Origin: Rhodococcus ruber NBRC 15591 | GTDB lineage: Bacteria; Actinomycetota; Actinomycetes; Mycobacteriales; Mycobacteriaceae | Assembly: GCF_001894945.1 (NCBI RefSeq) | Contig: NZ_BCXE01000001.1 | Coordinates: 557,940-621,939 of the forward strand | Length of the DNA stretch: 64,000 nucleotides | Reading direction: 5' to 3' | In this document: piece by piece, positions 7,740 through 16,784 of the stretch | Position numbering within the stretch: position 1 is the first letter of the stretch | Layout of the letters: every line of letters starts with the position of its first letter | Position numbers and translations under genes: made by a program | The notes under the pieces: model-generated | Database searches by the model: none | What the model was told of the DNA's origin: nothing | Seen by the model: only the letters and a program-made list of their open reading frames with translations

Positions 7740-8441
7740 TCAGCACGCGGCGATCGTCGCCGCCAGCGCCTCCCGGTCGGCCGCCGTGATCGGCAGCCCG
7801 TACCGCACCGCCACCGACAGGTACTTGCCCGCGAACCAGCAGCGGTACGCCACCGCGGGCGGCAGCCACTCGGCCGGGGTGTGATCGCGCTTGTCCTGAT
7901 TCGCCGGCCCGTCCACCGCGATCAGGTTGAAGGCGACGTCGTTGGCGAACTGCCGGCGCCGCTCGACCGGCCACTCCGCCGCACCGAGGTCCCACGCCGC
8001 CGCCAGGGGATAGATGTGGTCGATCTGCACGGCTCGGCCCTCGGCGCGACGGAACTCGAGCCGGGCACCGGTGTAGGGGTCGGACAGCGTGCCCGACAGC
8101 ACGATGCAGTCGCCGCTGCCGGGCCGGAACGCCACGTCGCGCAGATCCCGGGCGAGCACGTTGTTGCGGGTGTCGCACCCGTCGCGCCCACCCGGGCCCG
8201 GATGATCGTCCGACCACGCCTCCCCGAACACACATCCCTCGCCCGGCCCGCACCCGCGCTCGTACCCCGGCACCTGCGGCCGGTGCGGCACCACCGCCGC
8301 CCGCGCCAAGAGTTGTTCGAGCGCGCCGCGTGCGGGGCTGCCCGGTGCCGGTGGCGCGTTCGACTCGATCCGGTCCCACCCCCACGACACGGCGATCGCG
8401 ACCGCCACCACCAGCCCCCAGAAAACTGCGCCCCCTCGCAC
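7740..8441 (-). CDS. Exported HNH-nuclease-fold protein (DUF1524 family)
   Basis: 233 aa with an N-terminal hydrophobic segment (about 5-22), so it is secreted or membrane-anchored. The C-terminal half has the DUF1524/GmrSD-like HNH signature: DHIYPL with D141-H142, N172, then N181-x2-K184. Cysteine pairs (C64/C70, C89/C112) fit an oxidising extracytoplasmic location. Family members are common in actinobacteria; a role in extracellular DNA degradation is a family-based guess. GTG start. Confidence 0.83.
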   Translation of the reverse strand: MRGGAVFWGLVVAVAIAVSWGWDRIESNAPPAPGSPARGALEQLLARAAVVPHRPQVPGYERGCGPGEGCVFGEAWSDDHPGPGGRDGCDTRNNVLARDLRDVAFRPGSGDCIVLSGTLSDPYTGARLEFRRAEGRAVQIDHIYPLAAAWDLGAAEWPVERRRQFANDVAFNLIAVDGPANQDKRDHTPAEWLPPAVAYRCWFAGKYLSVAVRYGLPITAADREALAATIAAC

Positions 8442-8489
8442 GCGGACATTCTCACCGATCGCCCCGACAGCGCCGGCGCCGGCGCCGGC

Positions 8490-8816
8490 TCAGCCGTCGG
8501 TCGTCAACGGAAACCGGACCGCGTGGATGGATTCGATGGTGCGGCCGTCGTGCCCGACGATCCACGACCCGCCGTGCTGCTTGCACTCGGCGACCCGGTC
8601 GAACACGGTCAGCAGGAAGAACACCGCCTGCTCCGCGGTCGTGGTGGCGGCGAGCCGATGGGACTCACCGTGTTTCGTTCCGTCGAGCCACACGCCGCAC
8701 TGTCCGTCGAGTCGCATCGCGGTGACGTGCTCGGAGTCGACGAACGCGTACTTGACCTGCTCCCACGGGGTGTGGGCGCTGTAGGTCTGCTCGAGGACCT
8801 GGATCATGATCGACAT
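8490..8816 (-). CDS. Small conserved-looking protein of unknown function
   Basis: 108 aa. The ATG at 8816 has an AGGAGA ribosome site 7 bases upstream. No known domain is recognised and no signal peptide or membrane segment is seen. The sequence is rich in aromatic and charged residues (TPWEQVKYAFVD, GGSWIVGHDGRTIESIHAVR) and looks like a compact alpha-beta protein. It is divergent from the helZ-like gene and shares its upstream region (8817-8962). Confidence 0.7.
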   Translation of the reverse strand: MSIMIQVLEQTYSAHTPWEQVKYAFVDSEHVTAMRLDGQCGVWLDGTKHGESHRLAATTTAEQAVFFLLTVFDRVAECKQHGGSWIVGHDGRTIESIHAVRFPLTTDG

Positions 8817-8962
8817 CGCAGTCTCCTGGTGGGTGCACCTGCAGCCCAGTGTCCTCCGGGGGCCCGGCCCGATCCAGGGTCGATCGTCCCCGGCGCACGC
8901 CCGCTCGTCCCGCGCCCCGGCCTGCGCCGGCGGTGTCGGGCACGACTGGCACCATGGTGGGC

Positions 8963-11770
8963 ATGCTGCACGGGTTGTGGTCACCGGGGGCGGGCCTGAT
9001 GCTGTGGCGCGACGACGAGCACCCGGCCGACGACACACCGGCTGTCCTGCGCCGATGGATCGACCGCCCGTTCCGGCACCGCGTCGAACTGCGACTGCCC
9101 GGCGACGACGCACCGCGGCCGCTCCCCGCGGTGGCGATCGCGCCTGCCGACGCCGCGGAGCTGCTGCTGGCGTTGCCCCGGCACGCCGAGACGGTGGCCG
9201 GGGACCTGCGGTACCTCGCCCACGTCGCCCGCGGCATCGAGCGGTGGGCACAGGCCGGGCGGGTGGCCCCGGAACTGCACCGCGCCGACGGGCAGTGGTG
9301 GGCGCGGTGGCGCCTGCTCGGCGGCGACCGGATCCGAGCCTGGACGGCCGAGCTGTCCGCCGCGATGCCGCCGGTGCAGCGGCAGGCCGGGCGGCCCGCG
9401 GCGCTGCTCGACGACCTCGTCACCGAACTCACCGATCCGATCACCCGGTCCCTGATCGGCAACGTCGGTACTTCCCTGCACCCGTTGATCGCGGCCCTGG
9501 CCGAGGGGCAACCGCACCACAGTGGCACCCAGCGCATGGCCGACGCACTGGACGAATGGCGGTCCTCGCTCGCCGGAAACGAGCCCGACCTGGTGCTGCG
9601 ACTCGTCGAGCCGGAAGACGACGAGGACGAGGCCATCGGCGCCGACACCCTGTGGCGGCTCGAGGTGTGTCTGCGCTCGGAGGGACAGGCACCGGCGCCG
9701 GTGCCGGTGGACGGCTCCGACGCGCAGCTGCTGCAGATCGGGATCCGCAAGCTCGGCGCCGCCCTGAAGGCGTATCCGCGGTTGCAGGACGTGCCGCGCG
9801 ACCCGGACAGCCTCGACCTGTTGCTGCCGACCGGGGTGGTGACAGATCTGGTGGAGCACGGCGGCCGCGCACTGGCGGACGCCGGCGTGGCGCTGCTGCT
9901 GCCCCGCGCCTGGGCGCGGCTCGAGCCGTCGCTGCGGCTGCAGGTGTCCTCGCCGGTGGCGCCCGTCGCCGCCGAGGACGACACCGTCGGCATGAACGCG
10001 CTCGTCTCGTTCGAGTGGCAGCTCGCCGTGGGCGACATGCTGCTCACCCCCGCCGAGATGGAACGGCTGATCGCGGCCAACAGCGACCTGGTCAAGCTGC
10101 GCGGCAAGTGGGTGCAGGCGGATCCGCTCGCGCTCGCCCGGGCCGCCCGCTACGTCGCCGGCCAGGGCGCGACGGACGCGACGCTGGCGACGTTGTTCGG
10201 CCGGTTCACCGGCGACGAGCCACCACCGGTGGAGGTCACCGACGTCGCCGCGACCGGCTGGGTCGCGACCCTGCTCGACGGGCAGGTCCGGCCCGAGGCG
10301 GTGCCGTCCCCGCCCGGCCTGCATGCGACCCTGCGCCCGTACCAGCAGCGCGGCCTCGAGTGGCTGGCGTTCATGAGCGGCCTCGGGCTCGGCGCCGTGC
10401 TGGCCGACGACATGGGTCTCGGCAAGACCGTGCAGGTGCTCGCGCTGCTCGCCCACGAACGGGCCGGCGACGTCGCCACCGATCCGACGCTGCTGGTGTG
10501 CCCGATGTCGGTGGTGGGCAACTGGCAGCGCGAGGCCCAGCGGTTCGTGCCGGGCCTGCGCGTGCACGTCCACCACGGCCCGGCGCGGCTGCGCGACGCC
10601 GCCCTGGCCGCGGCGGTCGCCGACAGCGACCTGGTGATCACGACGTACGCGCTCGTCGCGCGGGACGTGACGCAGTTGCGGTCGCTGCGCTGGGGCCGGG
10701 TGGTGCTCGACGAGGCCCAGCACGTGAAGAATGCCGCGACCGCGCAGTCCCGCGCGACGCGCGCGGTCCCCGCGCGGCACCGCATCGCGCTCACCGGCAC
10801 CCCCGTCGAGAACCGGCTCGAGGAGCTGCGCTCGATCCTCGACTTCGCCAATCCCCGCCTGCTCGGTTCGCCGGCGACGTTCCGCGCCCGGTTCGCCGTT
10901 CCGATCGAGCGGGAACGCGACGCGGCGGCCGCCGCGCGGTTGCGGGCGCTCACGTCGCCGTTCGTGCTGCGCCGCGTCAAGACCGACCCGTCGGTGATCT
11001 CGGATCTGCCGGAGAAGTTCGAGCAGACGGTGCGGGCCAATCTCACCGCCGAGCAGGCGGCGCTGTACCGGGCGGTGGTCGACGAGATGATGCGGCAGAT
11101 CCGGGACAAGGAGGGGATGGCCCGCAAGGGCGCGGTGCTCGCCGCGCTGACCCGGCTCAAACAGGTGTGCAACCATCCGGCGCACTACCTGGGCGACGGC
11201 TCCGGGGTGCTGCGCCGCGGCCGGCACCGGTCGGGCAAGCTCGGGCTGGTGGAGGACATCGTCGAGTCGATCCTCGCCGACGGCGAGAAGGCCCTGCTGT
11301 TCACGCAGTTCCGGGAGTTCGGCGACCTGATCGCGCCGTATCTGGCCGAGCGCTTCGGCACCACGGTGCCGTTCCTGCACGGCGGCGTGTCCAAGGGCCG
11401 GCGCGATGCGATGGTCGCCGCGTTCCAGGGCGACGACGGTCCGCCGATGATGCTGCTCTCGCTCAAGGCCGGCGGCACCGGCCTGAATCTGACGGCCGCG
11501 AATCACGTGGTGCACCTGGATCGTTGGTGGAACCCGGCGGTGGAGAACCAGGCCACCGACCGGGCGTTCCGCATCGGCCAGCGCCGCGACGTGCAGGTCC
11601 GCAAGCTCGTGTGCGTCGGCACCCTGGAGGAGCGGATCGACGAGATGATCTCGGGGAAGCAGGAATTGGCGGAGCTCGCCGTGGGAGCCGGCGAGAACTG
11701 GATCACCGAGCTGTCCACCGAGCAACTGCACTCGCTGCTGTCCCTGGGCGACGAGGCGGTGGGCGAATGA
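8963..11770 (+). CDS. helZ: SNF2-family DEAD-like helicase (HelZ type)
   Basis: About 935 aa. The first ~440 residues are a family-specific N-terminal region. A SNF2 ATPase core follows: Walker A within DDMGLGKT (482-489), DEAQ (583-586) in place of DEAH, TGTPVENRLEEL, then the C-terminal helicase lobe with LLFTQF, SLKAGGTGLNLTAANHVVHLD and the RIGQ motif. Such proteins translocate on double-stranded DNA and remodel bound proteins; the bacterial role is unclear. An ATG three codons earlier (8954) is possible. The stop overlaps the SWIM protein start by 4 bp, a pairing typical of actinobacterial HelZ loci. Confidence 0.92.
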   Translation: MLHGLWSPGAGLMLWRDDEHPADDTPAVLRRWIDRPFRHRVELRLPGDDAPRPLPAVAIAPADAAELLLALPRHAETVAGDLRYLAHVARGIERWAQAGRVAPELHRADGQWWARWRLLGGDRIRAWTAELSAAMPPVQRQAGRPAALLDDLVTELTDPITRSLIGNVGTSLHPLIAALAEGQPHHSGTQRMADALDEWRSSLAGNEPDLVLRLVEPEDDEDEAIGADTLWRLEVCLRSEGQAPAPVPVDGSDAQLLQIGIRKLGAALKAYPRLQDVPRDPDSLDLLLPTGVVTDLVEHGGRALADAGVALLLPRAWARLEPSLRLQVSSPVAPVAAEDDTVGMNALVSFEWQLAVGDMLLTPAEMERLIAANSDLVKLRGKWVQADPLALARAARYVAGQGATDATLATLFGRFTGDEPPPVEVTDVAATGWVATLLDGQVRPEAVPSPPGLHATLRPYQQRGLEWLAFMSGLGLGAVLADDMGLGKTVQVLALLAHERAGDVATDPTLLVCPMSVVGNWQREAQRFVPGLRVHVHHGPARLRDAALAAAVADSDLVITTYALVARDVTQLRSLRWGRVVLDEAQHVKNAATAQSRATRAVPARHRIALTGTPVENRLEELRSILDFANPRLLGSPATFRARFAVPIERERDAAAAARLRALTSPFVLRRVKTDPSVISDLPEKFEQTVRANLTAEQAALYRAVVDEMMRQIRDKEGMARKGAVLAALTRLKQVCNHPAHYLGDGSGVLRRGRHRSGKLGLVEDIVESILADGEKALLFTQFREFGDLIAPYLAERFGTTVPFLHGGVSKGRRDAMVAAFQGDDGPPMMLLSLKAGGTGLNLTAANHVVHLDRWWNPAVENQATDRAFRIGQRRDVQVRKLVCVGTLEERIDEMISGKQELAELAVGAGENWITELSTEQLHSLLSLGDEAVGE

Positions 11771-12525
11771 GCCCGGCGGGCGGGTTCGATCGCTACGGCA
11801 AGCGCCGGCGGGTCGTCGGCGGCATCGAGGCGCGGACCAAACGCGGCTCGATCGGACGCACCTGGTGGTCGAAGGAGCTGGTTGCGGCGATGGAGCAGGT
11901 CGCCGACAAGGGCCGGCTCGCGCGGGGCCGGACCTATGCCCGGTCGGGTCAGGTGGTCTCGATGCGGCTCGAGCCCGGCGCGGCGGTGGGGGAGGTGCAG
12001 GGCAGCCAGCTGCGCCCGTTCACCTCGACGGTGACCATCCGCACCCTCGACGAGGACGCGGTCACGGACCTGATCGACCGGGTGCGGTCCGCGCCGGGCA
12101 TGCTGGTCCGGCTCGCGGGGGGTGCGCTGCCGGAGGAGCTGGGTCCGCTGCTGCTCCCGCGGCGTGCCGGTGAGCTGGACTTCGATTGCACCTGCCCGGA
12201 CGACGGGTGGCCGTGCAAGCACGCGGCGGCGGTGGCCTACCTGCTGGCCGAGCACGTCGACGAGCAGCCGCTGGCGGTGCTCACCCTGCGCGGGGTCGAC
12301 CTGAGCACGGTGATCGGTGGGGTGGACGGGGCCGAGGCCGGCGACGAGGATTTCTACGGGAACGAGATCCGGTTGCCGGATCTGCCGGCCGAGCCGTACC
12401 GGCCCGCGCCCGAGGATCTCGATCCGACGCTGCTGCGCCGGGCGCTGCGAGCGGGCGGCACGGACGAGTCGGTCGTCCTCCGCGGCACGTCGGACCTCAA
12501 GGAGATGTACCGGCGGCTGAGGTGA
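11767..12525 (+). CDS. SWIM zinc-finger protein coupled to the SNF2 helicase
   Basis: 252 aa. The SWIM motif CxC...CxH is at residues 141-152 (C141, C143, C150, H152), which binds zinc and mediates DNA or protein contacts. The N-terminal part (TWWSKELVAAME, RGRTYARSGQV) is the usual lead-in of bacterial SWIM proteins. The start overlaps the helicase stop (ATGA), so the two are made together and probably act as one complex. No catalytic domain is visible. Confidence 0.88.
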   Translation: MSPAGGFDRYGKRRRVVGGIEARTKRGSIGRTWWSKELVAAMEQVADKGRLARGRTYARSGQVVSMRLEPGAAVGEVQGSQLRPFTSTVTIRTLDEDAVTDLIDRVRSAPGMLVRLAGGALPEELGPLLLPRRAGELDFDCTCPDDGWPCKHAAAVAYLLAEHVDEQPLAVLTLRGVDLSTVIGGVDGAEAGDEDFYGNEIRLPDLPAEPYRPAPEDLDPTLLRRALRAGGTDESVVLRGTSDLKEMYRRLR

Positions 12526-12599
12526 CTGTTATGTCCGGAAGATTGGTGAGTCGCGTGATTGTCAGGGTGCTTTCGGAAGCGATGACCTCTCCGCAAGTC

Positions 12600-15500
12600 C
12601 TATGCAGAGCGCACCATCTCCCAGAACTTAGCAACGATCTCGTCCGTCGACAACTTATCTGCAAGTTCTAACGCGTTCACTTGGAGCATTACTTGCGACT
12701 TCGCCGTCCCAGAAGCGTTAATCCGCTTCTTAGTTGCTGCACCGCTGTCAAGTAACGCATCCACCAACGTAGCCCAATTAGTGTTTGACGGATCGTGAGT
12801 GCCAGCAGGCGCGGTATCTCCGGGCACCCGAGACCGTTCCCCAATCAGAAAGACGCGCTGTTGGCGGACAGCCATTTTCCGAAGAACCTCGTCCACGAAT
12901 TTCTCGAACTCGCTAATCGCCATACGACTGGTCTCTGCGAGCAATTCTGCCGCATTCTCCCAGCCGTACCGGGAGAGGATGGAGAGCACGTCAGAGCCAT
13001 TTACCGCAATTTCGTGCACCCTGTGCTCGGTGGCCGTTACTAGGTGCACTTCCACCTCTCCAACGGTGCAACCGGTCCCAAGTTCGACTCGACACGAACC
13101 AGCGCGATGCTGATTTTCGTCTCCGACTAGTACAATGCGCTCTGCTCGAAAATTCTCCAAGTGGACGGACCCCACAGCCGACGCATCCAGAGTTAGGGTA
13201 TCGACTGAAGACCCAATCAAACGAAGCTCGCCAAGCTGCGAGCTGGATAAGTCAAGATCTTTGATCCGTACCTGCACAAGCGCGGAAACCGCTCTAACAT
13301 CTCGCGTTTGAGACGTCAGCATCGCGAATAATTCTCCGATATTAATCGACAGTGTGCTACCTAAAGTTCCACCACCACCGCCCAAATATGCGACGGCAGT
13401 AGTGCAGGCGTCGTGCCAACGGTGTATTAGTCCGCGAAGCACGTTCGCTGAGAGAACCTCTTTTTCGAATGCAGCGCGGGTGATGTTCGGCTCATTCCGC
13501 ACTGTCAGTGGCTCGAGGTACGTCCGTCCTAGAAAATCTACAAGCAGCGACTCATAGTAGATGCGGTGGTCAAAGGCGAAGCGAACTCCCTGATTGAAGC
13601 CGTCGACGCGCTGAACGGAAAGTCCGCATAGTACGGTCATTCTATTGATTAGGTCCCTGTCCCGGGCGGTCGCGGAGGGCCCGAAGTCGCGTCCTAGGGC
13701 GACAGAAGCGCAAAGATGGAACTCTTCCTCATCGAGGTCGGCGCTCTCGGAGGCAAATATTGCCCCGCAGCACTCTAGCAGCACCTCGTTCAACTCGTCC
13801 CGGTTAACTTCCTGTAGTCTTGCGCTATTCAGCTTATTCATCTCTCGGTCGAGATAGGCGCTGAGAAGCAGCCTGACGAGATCGATCTTACTCGTTGATT
13901 GATCGGTTCGGTGGTTCGTGGCCCAGGTGTCAAAGACTCGTGCAAAGAACGGGAGTCCCAGTAGTTCGAGCTCATCGGAATCAAATCGATGCTTAAATGG
14001 TGCCCAAGATGCCCGAGCGGCGAAGAGTTCAGATACCTGCAGAGAAGTCCATCGTTCGAGCGACAGCAATTGATGCGCGGCAATGGAGGATACTTCGCCG
14101 ACGGAATTCATGCTCGACCTGTACTGATTCGCAAGATATGATGACCGGGCCGAGATCAGCATCGTCCCCGATTGCTCCAGTTTTCTGATAACCCCACGAA
14201 GTACCTGGAGCGCATCCCGATATCCTGCACCCCCAAGGAGTTCGTCAAATCCATCGATTAGCAATACCATCATCCCATTGCGGCAGAGGGTGAAGACCCG
14301 GCCAGCACTTAGAATCATAGTCTCATTTACGGCCGAATCGATTGCCTCTTCGAGGGATCGCAACTGGATCCCCGCGCAGTCGATGTACAGGTATAGCGGA
14401 AGGTTAGAGTCGCGTTCGTTTGCGATCACATCGCAGCGGTCGCGCGCGATTGACAATAGAGTGTGAGTTTTCCCAATTCCAGCCTCGCCGGTCAGGAAAT
14501 ATACTTGAGGAATACCAGTTAAGGTATCCACAGATCGGTCGAGTAGGTTGGCAAGTCCGTACGCGCCCTGAATCCTATGATCGCGATCGAGGTCGAAGCC
14601 ATTGCCGATTGTTTCGTTGACAACAACTCTGCGGTCTATCGGGAAATCTCCACCGGTGGACCCCAAGGTCATGCGAGTCCACTCTAGTTCTCGATTTGCC
14701 AAACGAATTGCCCTGTCGTGTAGCCGCGAACACAGGATTGTCCAGTTGGAGATCTCACGGATGAAGTCTCGATAGAGTCGACGGGATCCGTCAGTGTGCA
14801 TCCAGCGGCGGGATCTGTCGCCGGATGATATGTCGAATACATCTGTGCGTTCTTCGAAACCCTCGCTTGTCTTTCGTCGCCAGCGAAGTACGAACGGCAG
14901 TGTGTCGGAATCGACGTCGAAGCGTAGGGGCACGCTTGAGTCCTTGAATGAGTCAAGGTCTGTTGTTATGACGTTCTTGAAGGCGCGAATCTCAGTACTT
15001 GTTGGTCCATTGGTTCGGTTCGGGGATAGAAAAATCCTTAGGCTGTCGCGCAACGCAGTGCCGCATACATCGATTTCGGCTTCAGGTCGACTGCTGTCCA
15101 GCATGAAGTATGCTGCTAGCTCACCGTCGTCGTCTTCGACAAATGCATGCCAAAAACCCCATGCGTTCGAATCGGCGAATATTAGGGGGTTGCAGCGAGC
15201 TCCCCAAGGTGAGCGCACAGTGGGGGGTTTATCCTTTCCGGAAGGAGTGATGTCCCACTCGTCGAATGCGTCATTGAACGCTGAAACAATTTCGATTGTG
15301 AGTTGTTCAATTTCGACTTTTCTGAAGCCGCCATCGGAATCCTGTGGAATGATTCCCCCGTGGCTGAAGAAGTTGCGCCAATCCCTAATAGTTTTTGAGC
15401 CCACTGTATGGTTAGCGGTTCTTTGATGGAGTTGAAGTAGACCCAGGTGCTTGTCGTACGTAGGTTCGGTCACCTCAGGTAGTTGCTGCAGCAGACGAAG

Positions 15501-15683
15501 ATAGGTGCTGTAGCCTTGCTGACGCGGTATCCGCTGGTCGTCATTCGGCTGCTCTACGAGTGCTGGCAGCAACAAGCAATAGGTGGCGCGTACTGCAAGC
15601 TCAAGGGCATTCAGGCAGTCTCGCGGTGACATGGCCTGCCCCGGCATCAGCCCGCAAGCCTCGTAGGGGATGGACACTTGCAT
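12600..15683 (-). CDS. HEPN-NACHT STAND NTPase, candidate anti-phage NLR-like protein
   Basis: 1027 aa. The N-terminal domain (about 1-150) holds RNFFSH at 103-108, an Rx4H motif with Asn after Arg as in HEPN ribonucleases. A NACHT ATPase follows: Walker A GEAGIGKT (399-406), Walker B LLIDGFDE (474-481) with the extra acidic residue typical of NACHT, and sensor-like LISARSSYL. A helical winged-helix-like stretch ends near 720, then short beta repeats (about 805-860: LDLSSSQL, LRLIGSSV, LTLDASAV, VHLENF), then a helical tail. Bacterial NACHT proteins are known to sense phage and trigger effectors; a toxic RNase effector is inferred from the Rx4H motif. ATG 15683 is chosen for its GGAGG site 5 bases upstream; a GTG at 15782 lacks one. 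Composition is visibly AT-richer than its neighbours, a sign of horizontal transfer. Confidence 0.8.
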   Translation of the reverse strand: MQVSIPYEACGLMPGQAMSPRDCLNALELAVRATYCLLLPALVEQPNDDQRIPRQQGYSTYLRLLQQLPEVTEPTYDKHLGLLQLHQRTANHTVGSKTIRDWRNFFSHGGIIPQDSDGGFRKVEIEQLTIEIVSAFNDAFDEWDITPSGKDKPPTVRSPWGARCNPLIFADSNAWGFWHAFVEDDDGELAAYFMLDSSRPEAEIDVCGTALRDSLRIFLSPNRTNGPTSTEIRAFKNVITTDLDSFKDSSVPLRFDVDSDTLPFVLRWRRKTSEGFEERTDVFDISSGDRSRRWMHTDGSRRLYRDFIREISNWTILCSRLHDRAIRLANRELEWTRMTLGSTGGDFPIDRRVVVNETIGNGFDLDRDHRIQGAYGLANLLDRSVDTLTGIPQVYFLTGEAGIGKTHTLLSIARDRCDVIANERDSNLPLYLYIDCAGIQLRSLEEAIDSAVNETMILSAGRVFTLCRNGMMVLLIDGFDELLGGAGYRDALQVLRGVIRKLEQSGTMLISARSSYLANQYRSSMNSVGEVSSIAAHQLLSLERWTSLQVSELFAARASWAPFKHRFDSDELELLGLPFFARVFDTWATNHRTDQSTSKIDLVRLLLSAYLDREMNKLNSARLQEVNRDELNEVLLECCGAIFASESADLDEEEFHLCASVALGRDFGPSATARDRDLINRMTVLCGLSVQRVDGFNQGVRFAFDHRIYYESLLVDFLGRTYLEPLTVRNEPNITRAAFEKEVLSANVLRGLIHRWHDACTTAVAYLGGGGGTLGSTLSINIGELFAMLTSQTRDVRAVSALVQVRIKDLDLSSSQLGELRLIGSSVDTLTLDASAVGSVHLENFRAERIVLVGDENQHRAGSCRVELGTGCTVGEVEVHLVTATEHRVHEIAVNGSDVLSILSRYGWENAAELLAETSRMAISEFEKFVDEVLRKMAVRQQRVFLIGERSRVPGDTAPAGTHDPSNTNWATLVDALLDSGAATKKRINASGTAKSQVMLQVNALELADKLSTDEIVAKFWEMVRSA

Positions 15684-16004
15684 GGTTGCCTCCACGGCCC
15701 GGCTTCGTAGTATAGGTGCGCAGCGATGCTGAATCTTGTCACGCGGGTCCTCAATGTATGTCCAAAACGCGCCGGAAATCACGGTGACTGTGACTGCACT
15801 TCTTGGATTTCGTGCAGCTCAAGTTGGCGTTAATGCGCTGCGCGAGTGTTCATGGTCATGCGGAAGTCCACACGGTAATGTCTGACGGTTGGCTAGGTGA
15901 GATCCCTATCTCGTGTTCGTCGTGATTCCCACTGGAACGTTGGTCTGAGCGGTGAAGGTGACCGTGCCACCCAGTCGCCTGTCCCCGCCCAGGGAGTTCC
16001 ATTG
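15684..16004. other. Non-coding stretch between the NACHT gene and the IS21 remnant
   Basis: No convincing gene is seen on either strand. It holds the upstream region of the NACHT gene (minus strand) and, from about 15890 on, sequence that probably belongs to the non-coding left part of the decayed IS21-type element. No intact terminal inverted repeat was recognised. Composition shifts from AT-richer near the NACHT gene to GC-rich toward 16000. Confidence 0.5.
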
Positions 16005-16372
16005 ATGTCTGCGAGGGACCATATGGACACGATTTCCGTCTACCGTAAGGTCGGCACCTATCTCGGCGCCGTCGAGATGTGCGGCACCACCCATTAGACC
16101 GTTCGCCGGGTCATCTGACGGTTCGAGGCTGGCGTCATCCCCTCCCTGCGAGCGCCGCGTCCCCCAACTACGTCACCGTCGTCCGGATCGTTGCCAAATG
16201 TTCCGCCTAGTCGCGGGACCGGATCTGAGCCGAAGGCCGGCTTCTGATCGCGGCGACCACCGGATACAGCGGCTCAAACCGCAGCCTGGTCGCAGACGAG
16301 AAAGCCGAGTGGCGCATAGACAGTCACCGCTGTCGCCGTCCCACCATGTGCACACGGGGCCTGTCCAGGACC
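16005..16372 (+). pseudogene. istA: istA transposase fragment (IS21 family)
   Basis: Starts ATG TCT GCG; reads MDTISVYRKVGTYLGAVEMC, the HTH start of actinobacterial IstA, then a TAG. In the same frame it continues TVRRVI, stop, RFEAGV, then further stops, then RLLIAATTGYSGSNRSLVADE, matching the conserved RLLPAARAAGYxGSxRNxRRLV region, and RRPTMC. At least four in-frame stops are present. The catalytic integrase core is absent. Confidence 0.72.
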
Positions 16373-16784
16373 GGCATATCACACCCTGATCGGGTCAAGG
16401 ATCGAGGCTGCGCATGCCGGGCACAACGTCCGTCACTTCACCGCCAATCTCGTCGAAACCCTCTACGCGGTCTTGCCGACTTCACCGTCGATGAGATCGT
16501 CGACACGATGCTGTACGTTGACTTGATCCTCGTTGATGAGGTCGGTTTGGTGCCGCTGGACAAGACCGGCACCAGAATGCTGTTCCGGTTCGTAGCTGGC
16601 GCCTCCGAAGGTCGATCCCTGGCGATTGCCTCCAAGCCGTTCGAGCAGGGGCCGAGCCGTGCTCGAACACGCTGTCGCCAGCATCCTCGATCGGTTCCTG
16701 CACTACGCAGCCGTTCTTCTCGGCGATGGCGAGTCCTGCGGCGTGCGTCAAGTCCGACACGAACGAGGTCGTCAACGCGCCTGA
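16373..16784 (+). pseudogene. istB: istB ATPase fragment (IS21 family)
   Basis: A degenerate P-loop remnant (GGC ATA TCA CAC, with Ile replacing the Walker A Lys) leads into LIGSRIEAAHAGHNVRHFTANLVETLY. A frameshift follows, then GLADFTVDEIVDTMLYVDLILVDEVGLVPLD (Walker B), then FRFVAGASEGRSLAIAS. Another shift leads to SILDRFLHYAAVLLGDGESC and a stop at 16784. This is the typical IstB C-terminal half in pieces. It cannot make a functional protein. Confidence 0.75.

Larger units (their letters stand above)
16005..16784 (+). mobile_element. Decayed IS21-family insertion sequence (istA/istB remnants)
   Basis: Fragments of both IS21 genes lie in order: the N-terminal third of IstA (16005 to about 16372) joins directly to IstB sequence (about 16373-16784). 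The IstA catalytic DDE region and most of the IstB N-terminus have been deleted. Several stops and frameshifts make it inactive. It sits on the upstream side of the NACHT gene, and the two together form an accessory island between the conserved helicase/SWIM pair and the mmsA operon. Exact ends and target duplications could not be found by eye. Confidence 0.75.

Noticed and set aside
8471..8494. GCCGGC-rich microsatellite as a regulatory element
   Set aside because: Simple GC-rich repetition is common in this genome and the tract has no defined dyad or promoter next to it.
8981..11731. Long open frame on the minus strand opposite the helicase gene
   Set aside because: It is a high-GC shadow of the helicase reading frame: Arg/Gly/Leu/Val/Glu-rich, no domain, no ribosome site. 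The plus strand has intact SNF2 motifs.
12544..12599. Attachment site or tRNA-type integration scar at the left edge of the island
   Set aside because: No tRNA end, no direct repeat matching the right side and no integrase were found by eye.
15684..15782. Upstream GTG start (15782) for the HEPN-NACHT gene
   Set aside because: It lacks a ribosome site, while the ATG at 15683 has GGAGG at ideal spacing and starts close to the predicted HEPN domain.
15897..16097. 66-codon protein spanning the istA start
   Set aside because: It only extends the istA remnant frame upstream; similarity to IstA begins at about 16023 and the extension has no support.
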